A DNA stretch of 64,000 nt, taken from Dirofilaria immitis (taxonomy: Eukaryota > Nematoda > Chromadorea > Rhabditida > Onchocercidae). Below the pieces are notes generated by a model. That model saw nothing but the letters and a program-made list of their open reading frames with translations. It did not search any database and was not told the origin of the DNA. Location: contig JAKNDB010000087.1 in assembly GCA_024305405.1 (NCBI GenBank), forward strand, positions 6,946,501 to 7,010,500, given 5' to 3'. Shown piece by piece: positions 55,207-64,000 of the stretch; position 1 is the stretch's first letter, and each line of letters opens with the position of its first letter. Position numbers and translations under genes: made by a program.

Positions 55207-58200
55207 TCAATAACCATCGTAACCATTTCGACGCTGTTGCTGTGGTGGAGAAATCGTACGGTGAAAGCTTTCGGTTGTTGTGGTAACTTCGTAGGTACGA
55301 TCCTGATTTCGACGGTGTCGTGTTGTAGTAGGCACCGAAAGCATCGGTTGCGGAATATCTTCTTCATAGACCCTATGATTGGAAAGTATCAAAAATTAAG
55401 AATCCTTCTATCATTTTCGTCATTATTAAAGACGCCGCTCTGGACGTGCTTCGGGTGTCAAATTTTAGAGCAATTTCTTGTCAATATATTATTCTATGAG
55501 AGACCATATTAATCTTACATGCATTCCTCTTTTAGAGATGGCGCTCGTATACGTGGTAATCTGAACCACTGAAAAAATGGGCTTATGCGTTCTTCCAATG
55601 TTATCGGTTTTTCCACCGTATAATAATAATAATATTCTTGAAAGCACCTGACGGAATGACACTAGAAATAATAAAAATAATATATTACCGATTATTTTGA
55701 TTTTAATCTTTCTGCATAAAATGAATTAAAAACGTTGAAAAAAATATGAAGTTCATAGTAAAAAGCATTTCTATTATTAAAGTCACTAAAAATATTTTAT
55801 AGTAACGTGAAAAATGTGATACAAAAAAATGACATTAATGGAGTTCTCCGAGATTTGACTATAATGAAAACTTCTAAATTTATTTAAAAAAATAGTTGAA
55901 TATTTACTAAGAAAAGAGCGATAAAAAACCAATCAACCATCCGACCCAGATATCTCTCCAATGATTTTTGTAACCACCGATTCGTGAAAATGAAGCAATT
56001 AACGTAAGTCCCATGAAAGCAAATATCAGGAATGGTCGCAATAAAGGGGCATTACGTAAACTGATCATATAATAGATATAGCACTGTAAAGTTAGCAGAA
56101 ATAAAAGATATTATTTAAATGATGGGTCTTTTATTTCCTCAAGAATTTTTCTAGCATTATCTTAGCTTCTTACCGAAGGCAAGAAGCATAACTTCTTTTT
56201 CTTTATTTCCGCCACAATTGAATAGGAAATTCATCAAATATTATCCTTTATTTTTTTGATAAACCACAATATTTACAGTATCAAGTTCTGCATCTTTTGC
56301 ACTTTAATATCAAATTTTTCAATTTCATAAATATTTCTTTAATAGAGATAACTGAAAAAATGAAAAAAAAACATCTTAATCTCCAAATTCAGTAATCTAA
56401 GTTTAGTTTCTGTTCCCGTCTTAAGTTATTACATAAGCGTTTACTAACTTATATGGAATTGTAGAGATAAATGTAAAAGCGAAAAGAGTTAGAGTTATGT
56501 AAGCATCTCGGGATGCTTCAAAAAGTATGTTTGACATTAAAAAGAAGGAACTATACTAAGATCTTACTGCTTTATAAGATTATGATAGAGAAATCAGAGA
56601 TTGTTTCCATTTTGAATCAATGTCAAAGAATTGAAGTATTCGAATGGTTATTCTTTTTTAATATAAAATGAATCAATGAACTTACCGAAGCAAATGTGCA
56701 TGAAAACGATGAGAAAGCTGCATGAAGTGATGGAAAGGAAAGTGAAGCGTAGCGCAAATCATTAGGATTCCGATATAAGCATGCCAAGAAGGGAGATGGT
56801 GATGGCGATTGCTCGAGAGGTGCTATACATACGCTGCAATTTCATTTGGCTTTTTTCATTAAAAAAAAAAAGAAAAAAATAGGCTAACACTGTTGCACTA
56901 AAAAAACTTGGTAAAAGACTACTACTAGAAAATAGACTAGAAAATGTTGCAGCTAACAGTTGAAGAATATATTTGATTCCTAAATCAGTCTACAAATTTG
57001 ATATTTTTCAACTTGATCATTTCTTTATTTGAACCCTCCAATTTTGGTTTTTGAGGCGTATATATTGGAAAACTGATAAGAGTTTTATATTTTGAAGACT
57101 TCTGAACAATTATTTTTTCTTTTTCCTTTTATAAATTACAGATTTTTATTCCTACATGATCTCCATCACTCAAAACAAAGAATACCCTGGGAAATTTAAG
57201 ACGAGCTTGCTTTTTACATAAATGAAACAAGAAATTTTTAAGAAAGATAAAACCATCGATAAAATTACATATGTTTGATTTTCTTCTAACTAGAGAAATC
57301 CTTATTGATAAGCTTTTTGGTCCTAAATTCATTGAAATTTTAAAAAGTTCTTATCTTAAATATTACAGATTCCATTATAATATCATTAATTACTCGGAGA
57401 TAATAGTATAGAAGTGTTGCTTTGCTAAATATATATTGGAAATTCATTTCTGAAGGACTTTAGATATTCTTTTTCCTCTTAAACAAACACTATCTCAAAA
57501 GCAAACAAAAAAGGAAGCAATCTGCATAATTGAGAGAACCTTATGTTTGGTCTACAAAGAGACAAAAAATATGGTCGGTGATAACCAGTCATAAATTTGA
57601 TCGTATAAACAAATATTTGTGTTATAAGTGCACCGAATATGAATACACCTGCAATTGAAGATCATCACCAAAGCTCATATACTAATAATTTTTTTTTACT
57701 TAAGCATTGATATGAATTAAAAATATTTCAAGATTAAGCTAATTTTTCTCCGATGTCCATAGACAACTTTCAACATCTTTTATTTTCAACACGACTTTTT
57801 AGAATTTAAAATATATTTTTGAAATCGTGGAATAAATCCAAAATGAAAAAAGGTCATGTTTAAAAGCAACTCCGAATTTTATGTTGTTTTTTAAATAGAA
57901 TTCTTGATAAATCATATTGAAAAATTTAATTCTCGAAGTATATTAGTACTGTGACTTATCAATATTTTCCATTGCTTTAGTTCATTAAAGATTAAAAAAT
58001 GAAATTTCATTTAAAAAATATTTTTAACTGATGTTTATCTGGTTTGTAATAAGCTTTATCTCAAGTTGGTGGGACTGATAATGTTATGATTATTGCTACG
58101 TTGCTAATGTATGATATCGAATAACTGATTGACCGATGAATCGTGTAATTCGTCGAGTTAATAAATGAATTTTACATTCGCCGCAACTAGCATAAACTGT

Positions 58201-59052
58201 TTTTCTCGGTTTCGTTGAAAATAGCCAAAACATGATTTCACCAATAAGAATCTGAAACAAAGAAGTGAGTGATGCAAATGAGTCATCTAATAGAATTATT
58301 TCTTGATAAAAGGAGCAAATATCAATTTCTCATCGCAATTAATTTTTATTAATGAAAATTTTTCAAATTTTACAATTTTAATAAATCAGACTTCACTTAA
58401 TTTATTTTTTATTATTAAGCAAAATGAAACAGTAAAATAAATAATTCATCCAAATTTTAACTAATGAGTTTGTTATTCAGATAAAATAGTATCGCAGTAA
58501 AATATCTATGTGAGCAGTTGCAATTTTGATAAAACATATATGAAAAGATAAGACGTACAACAATTGGCGGTAATGTAAAACCAAATGCATAAAGGAGCGC
58601 ATATGATACATAAAGATTAAAATCCTCTGGAAGAAAATTGGGCCTATACAAATGGATATCGTGACACTGGAATACTCGATGATGATAAGGGAATACTGTC
58701 GTGAAGCTGAAATTAATTCTTTCCTTCAAAATAGTATTTTTAATTAAGTTTTTAAGTGCAGTGAAAAATGCGAATGTTGAAGATGCTTACAATGAACTAT
58801 TTTCAAAGATAATACTAATGAAGTATGTATGTTATGTGGTACACTCATCTCTATTATTATAAAAGTAAAAGCAGTGAAAAATTACCTCATATAGTACCAT
58901 AATGTCCATAAACATGCCAAGCCAATAATTGATAATATGAAAATTGGGATGATAAAATAATTTAGTCGTATACGTGACCCTTTGACGATTGGACTATCAT
59001 ATTGAGATGCCGAAAAGATCTCGGATTGTGCTCGTGAATGTGGAAGAGACAT
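55207..59052 (-). CDS. Lipid phosphate phosphatase (PAP2 family, LPP type)
   Basis: Integral membrane phosphatase acting on lipid phosphates such as phosphatidate, with the active site on the extracytoplasmic face. About eight exons from ATG 59052 (MSLPHSRAQSEIFSASQYDS) to TGA 55209-55207. Exon 1 (59052-58886) holds TM1. Exon 2 has RPNFLPEDFNLYVSYALLYA and TM2. Exon 3 has ILIGEIMFWLF. Exon 4 (about 57653-57540) has PAP2 motif C1, KFMTGYHRPYF (K-x6-RP). Exon 5 (about 56836-56688) has C2 as SFPSLHAAFSSF. Exon 6 (about 56083-55930) has C3, SRIGGYKNHWRDIWVG (SR-x5-H-x3-D). A charged, Thr/Arg/Gln-rich tail (YEEDIPQPML ... RRNGYDGY) fills the last exon. C2 has SLH where LPPs usually have SGH; the histidine is kept. 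Orientation and all three motifs make the family firm. Confidence 0.88.
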
Positions 59053-61498
59053 TTTACGCTACTGAGAGTGGCACAATTCACCCGTGCATACCGATAGTTA
59101 TCATGAGTTTTTTTTTTTTACAATAGCAGGTAATATAGCAGTAATACAGATTGAAGTTCAAGATACTGTCTCACATAGGAATCAATTCAAGAAATTTATT
59201 CTAATATTTGCAGTAGTACATAGAAAAGAGAATCGCTCAAAGTATTTAGAAAGAGAATGGTGAAATTAATTCAGCTTGAATATAGCAATGGCAATGGTAG
59301 TGGAAACAGAGAACAGAGAGGATTAAAATTGAAGTTTGAGATCTATATTGTTGAACTGTAATAGTGGGAGTGCTTGTGGTATAGATAGACTCATATTCGA
59401 GATATTGATAGAGTAGAAGGATCGATCACGACAAAAAAATCCGATGAAAACGAAAGTTCAGAAATCTCCATCTCTTTTCTTCCTCGTTTACTGGTTTAAT
59501 TTGATATAACTTATTTCTTTATAAAATGAATGATTGATTTAATTAATCGATTATAATATACTACTTTCTCCATGCCCTTTCTTCTCTCTGACTTTAACAA
59601 TTCCACTATATTTATATTAAATTAAATAAACAAATATGAGACAGGCAAATCGATAAATCAGCAAAATGACCAAAAGCAAATTTTGGGTTTATTTATGAAT
59701 CATACAGCTGCTCAAAGTTTATGCTACACAACTTGATACCATACTTTTTAAGGTAAATTCTGCTCAACTTGATTCAAAATTGAATCGTAACACATACGTC
59801 TAATGATAGTATTAATTGTTTCTGGTTATTTCTGATAAAAATTAATAATATGATATTTATGTTAATTTGATAAGTTCTAATCTGCTATTAATTAATTAGT
59901 CCGCATTAGACTATAATTGAATTGATTTAACAAATAGAAAGATGGATGACTGGTGATGAAACAAACATATGGATAAATGACTGAAATGATTTTTTTGAAA
60001 AAGATTCACAACTTTCATCATTTAGCATGATGCCAATTTAATAAATTTAGCAAAAGTATGCTTCAGATAGAGCGTGCCATCAATTTCCATGCAATAACTT
60101 TATGGATGACTTTTTCGTTGAAATAATATGTTGAGATTTTATGGACATGAGGTAAGTCTGACAATCTAATTGTTTCCACAGAATGACCGTTTCATGCAAG
60201 AATTTGAAAACTAATTCAAACTTGTAGTAGCTATCCTCACACTTAAAGAAAACAACAATTATAACTTATAAAAATTATTCCTTCGCAAAATGAATCTTTT
60301 AATAAACTTTTGTTGAACACTAACTGTAAGATGAATATTCATCCATATAGAAGCATTAAAGCTCCCGAAATTTGCTGAGAAAAGTTAAGAATTAGAAAAC
60401 ACTGATGAAAATGATCGTAACATTCAAGAACGAGAAGTTTCCAATTTGCTTATGCTTAATTGTCAATTTCTCCGAAAATCCTATGAGAGTTTTAGCTGAG
60501 AGATACGCGCATTATGACCTTTTCCATATGATTAGATTTCCTATACAAGAATACTTTTCAGTTTTATTTGAAAGTTTTTTTCGTTTTATTTTATTTTGGA
60601 TTCAGTTTTATTTGGAATTTCAGATATCTGAAACAGTTATTTCAGAGTATAAGAATATAAGAACTTTAGAAAATATGATTAAATTTTTGCTGCAAAAGTT
60701 TCTGAAAATTGTATGTATTTCCTGCCGACTTTTCTGATTCTTTCATGACAAGTATAAATATAATCAGTTTTTTATCACTATAGCAAATTATTGCAACAGA
60801 TTTTAAAGGGAGTTAGAGACAATAGTGATGTAAAGCTCATAGTTGAGAAAATCTTTGCAAATAGAGGAAAACAGATAGAAGTCAACGATTTCGTTCATAG
60901 TATTTCATCGTTAATTTCAGAATATGTATGGAAGAAAAATATGAAAAATATTCCACACAGCAGAAAAGAATTTTGTTAAATATATATCAAAGCAATATTT
61001 TGTCCATATACTTTTTGTCTCATTTTTTTAATTCATTTGTTGATGATATCAATTTCTGTAATATTTATTCTTTGTAAATTTATATAATCTTTTCTTTATC
61101 ATAAAAGTATTTTAATTATTTGCTTCTTAGTTCAAATACTTTCTCAGACTGAAGAAAATAACAAAAGCACTTTTCTATTTCATTGTTTTAGACTATAATT
61201 TCCTTACATAAGTTAATCCCTCAATATGTGGGAACAACTTGAACTCCTTCTTATTTCCTGAATTTAGTTTTATTTCGAAGAAAGTGATCTAATTATAACT
61301 GTTAACGTTCTTTTCAGTACCTTCTGTAATAATCTCAATCTGTCGCTACTATGTAGAAGAATTTGTTGGAAAATCGAAAATTTAGAAAAAGTTCATGAAG
61401 TTTGTTGGAACGAATAGTAACGCGAATGTGATAAGGAATGTACAATAGGAATATTATTAGATGGAAAAAAAAACAAAAATCTGATGAAATGAAAAAAG
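59053..61498. other. Intergenic, one doubtful small gene
   Basis: Upstream of the lipid phosphatase. A plus-strand pair of open frames, 60405-60737 and 60791-60979, could be exons. The second reads LKGVRDNSDVKLIVEKIF and ends RKEFC. A donor GTATGT after FLLQKFLKI and an acceptor CACTATAG are present, but the phases do not agree, and the only start lacks a signal peptide. I treat it as a weak candidate for a small helical protein. Confidence 0.35.
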
Positions 61499-63714
61499 TC
61501 ATGAAAGATCAATTTCTTCGATATCAAATTGGCTTTCTTCATCATTTGTTGAAGATCTTCTGCTTGGCCTCCTATTTGTTGGAGGCTGGCTTGTAGTAAA
61601 ACTTGTATAAAATGTAGAATTCATTGATACGAATATTTGATTTTGATATTTATTCAGCGCTGATGGTTTTATAAGCTTAATTAATGGAAGTGTCCTGCAA
61701 GCATAATATATTAATTGTGTTTCTCCTTTCGTTAAGGATTTAGACTTATTTTTAACCAGAATATGATTATTCTAATTCTTAACTAGCAAATTTTCTAATA
61801 CAATAGTGAGACGAGAATGTATGAAATACCTCGTAAAAGTTATTATCGATAAAGTTGAAATATTTGAAATAATATAAATTCTTATGCAGAGTTCTGAATA
61901 AGATCCACTTTTTAAGAATGTAAAGAAGATATTTCTTACAGAGTTAAAACTTCTCTATAAAAAGATGAAGGAAAAGCAGCATGAATTTCTTTCTTCCTAC
62001 TAAATAGCTGAAAATCTTCGTCATGACAGCGCGGTTTGTGAAAGTGATACATTCTTCGAACTGTAATAAAATATTCTTATAACAGAATCAGAAATTTTAG
62101 AAAATTAGAAACTGAAAAATTGAATATCTTTTTTTCAAAGCAAACTGTACTGTTTCGTAAAAATAGTGATAGTTTGCACCAGCAGTTTTGAATAACTTCT
62201 AAATGGAACGTATTAAATCAAAGGGATCAGCATTAATTAGCAAATTAATCCGAAATCTCACTTCGTCTGCTTTTGCGCTCGAAATTATAAAAACAGTAGA
62301 TCGAGCTGCCACCTAAAAAAATCAATTATTTTGTTAACATTTAATATCCTTCTCGACTTTCTCTTTGTTACCATTTCTGATTCATGTTCCAGAAAGTAGA
62401 CTAATAGTTAACAACTCAGAGTAAACAGTTAACAGCTCAGAGTAAACTAAGAATTTAGAAGCATATTTCTAATCAGTGGAAAATCATCATGTTTCATCAA
62501 ATTCAAAAATGGACGGTTATATGTTTTGAATTCGGAATCAAACTTATTTGATTTAAACTTTATTTAAAAAAGAAATCGCAAAAACTAGAAGAAGTGACTT
62601 ACTTCACCCATATATGAATTGAGAATTGAATTAATTCGAACTTCCCAAGAGCCAAATGCTGAATCAAAAAGACTTATGTTATTGAGAATGCCCAGATAAC
62701 ATGACAATGAGGGAGCAAAATTCGGCTCATGTTCATGTATGAACATCACCAGCTGTAACATATTTAAAAATTGAAATTTATTGAAGTCAATCGCTCGGTT
62801 TTTCAAAACATATTGGACTTATAGTTACCTCAGAAAATTAAAAGTAGGATTTATGCTAATACAATTCAAATACTCCTAAATAAAAATCTATAAATTATTA
62901 ACCGTTTCAGCGCTCATACCGCTTTTGTTAAATACCTCACTGATATCATCCTTGGGAGGGTAATCTCTTGAATAAACTTTCCGTAATTCAATTTTCAACT
63001 TCTCTTCAGCTTTCTTCCAGTTGTCATCAGCTTTGTCACACCTTAATGTGTTAAACTTGAACAACATTTTATAACCAATCAGTTAGAAGAAAGACGATAG
63101 TACAATATGATTACACTAATTTGCTCGCAAGATAATGAATGCATTGGTGAAACGAAATTTCAATATTTTTAAAGATTCTTTTGATACAATGTAAGCAAAT
63201 AACGATTCTTTTGATACAATGTAAGCAAATAACAGAAAGCAAATTATATGTACATCAGTATAAACAATTATTTGGTGAATATGCTTATAAAATACCAGTT
63301 TCTTCTACTATGTGTTCTATAAGGCACTTGCTTAATGTTGTAGGAAGCGTTGAAGAAATATTCAGCATCCTTTACATTAAATAATGGAATTACTCTACCA
63401 ACTTTAAATTTATACAAGCCTTCAGAAGAATGTGATTTTACAAATCAATTTTACAAGACTTTACAAATCACATTCTTCTGAAGGATTTGTAAAATCTACT
63501 AACCTTTCTAGCTATTCTATTTTTTAGGAAAACTGCAATAATTCGAATATTATGTACAGGAGAATTTTATATGCATACCTTTTAGCATAAAGGAGTTTTC
63601 CCAAACTATGATATGGATCGACTAAAATTGGGGATTGAAGAGGAAAGATTTCAATAAATTCTCGGGAGCCATCGAAACATAATTGCAGATTATGAATTGC
63701 TGTTCTTATGTCAC
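61499..63714 (-). CDS. hpr-17: RAD17 checkpoint clamp-loader subunit, C-terminal part
   Basis: RAD17 replaces RFC1 in the clamp loader that places the 9-1-1 complex at damaged DNA. Exons in protein order: about 63714-63570 with GDIRTAIHNLQL and DPYHSLGKLLYAKR; about 63056-62911 with RKVYSRDYPPKDDISEVF; about 62752-62600 with MFIHEHEPNFAPSLSCYLGI and SLFDSAFGSWEVR; about 62310-62209 with ARSTVFIISSAKADEVRF; about 62063-61938 with HFHKPRCHDEDFQLFSRKKE; and 61695-61499 with TLPLIKLIKPSALNK and an acidic end, EEIDLS. The GDIR-A-NLQ sensor region, the LGK-LY-KR segment and the acidic C-terminus occur in the same order in animal RAD17. The AAA+ core with Walker motifs would be beyond the right edge. 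The symbol is that of the C. elegans orthologue. Confidence 0.82.
62405..62448. repeat. Tandem doublet, about 21 bp
   Basis: AGTTAACAACTCAGAGTAAAC is followed directly by AGTTAACAGCTCAGAGTAAAC, in a RAD17 intron. Confidence 0.85.
63174..63233. repeat. Perfect 30-bp tandem duplication
   Basis: The unit starting GATTCTTTTGATACAATGTA occurs at 63174-63203 and again at 63204-63233 without change, in a RAD17 intron. Confidence 0.95.
63419..63484. repeat. Hairpin with arms of about 20 bp
   Basis: CCTTCAGAAGAATGTGATTT (63419-63438) is reverse-complemented at 63465-63484. The loop carries further short repeats of TTTACAA. It is in a RAD17 intron. Confidence 0.9.
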
Positions 63715-63861
63715 CTGAAACAAAACATCGAGAATGTATAGAGTGTTTATTAAAAAATATAGAAATTTGAATGTGAAAGTATTGTCAATGTGAAACACTT
63801 CATATCTCAAATAATATCAATCATCAATAAAAACTTTGATTTAATACTATATAACAAAATC

Positions 63862-63930
63862 AAGCGCAGCGTTCTTGCAAGTACACTTGTATACAAGTAA
63901 ACTTGTGCACTTGCAAGAATTCCTGCGCGC
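63862..63930. repeat. Imperfect palindrome, GC-richer
   Basis: GCGCAGCGTTCTTGCAAGTA on the left pairs with CACTTGCAAGAATTCCTGCG on the right, with inner ACTTGT/ACAAGT repeats. It lies just beyond the last visible RAD17 exon, in its intron. Confidence 0.8.
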
Positions 63931-64000
63931 ACACACAAGTTTTCGACCTTGCATTATTGTAATTATATTTCAAATTAGGAATTAACTAAACCAAACTGAT

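Overview
The window is eukaryotic and almost certainly nematode. It is very AT-rich, and its genes are broken into many small exons joined by short introns that mostly run from GT(A/G)AG-type donors to TTTCAG-type acceptors. The gene set is animal: a Patched-related protein, an FAFA-type neuropeptide precursor, acylaminoacyl peptidase, an SH2-SH2-PTP phosphatase, a kringle membrane protein, a peptide-GPCR-like receptor, a lipid phosphate phosphatase and RAD17. A fragment of a bacterial TldD/PmbA gene lies in an intron. Such fragments are well known as relics of Wolbachia DNA in filarial nematodes, so a filarial or related spirurid host is my best inference. I did no database search.

Layout from left to right. 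1-5971 (minus): Patched-related gene, C-terminus cut by the left edge. 6256-8163: a 1.9-kb fold-back structure with two 0.68-kb inverted arms, each carrying a remnant that resembles the RED half of a Pax paired domain. 9139-10593 (minus): three-exon, 96-residue neuropeptide precursor of the nlp-18 type. 15887-23666 (plus): acylaminoacyl peptidase, with a TldD/PmbA fragment in one intron (about 17690-18100, minus). 27952-29634 (plus): unrecognised four-TM protein. 31777-36743 (minus): SHP2/PTP-2-type phosphatase. 37994-39211 (minus) and 39484-42144 (plus): a head-to-head pair, a small unrecognised membrane protein and a kringle-domain type I membrane protein. 48793-53188 (plus): rhodopsin-like peptide GPCR. 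55207-59052 (minus): lipid phosphate phosphatase. 61499-63714 (minus): RAD17 checkpoint clamp-loader subunit, N-terminus beyond the right edge. Between these lie long AT-rich intergenic stretches in which I see no convincing genes.

The genes do not form one pathway. Several are membrane or signalling proteins (Patched-related, neuropeptide, GPCR, kringle, SHP2, LPP). No operon-like close same-strand packing is visible.

A cross-cutting feature is that at least five otherwise convincing genes have their reading frame broken by what looks like loss of a single base, usually in an A or T run. Because the effect recurs in unrelated conserved genes and always in the same direction, I read it mainly as base-loss error in the assembly rather than as a set of pseudogenes. 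The peptidase also has an in-frame TGA next to its catalytic serine, which needs separate checking.
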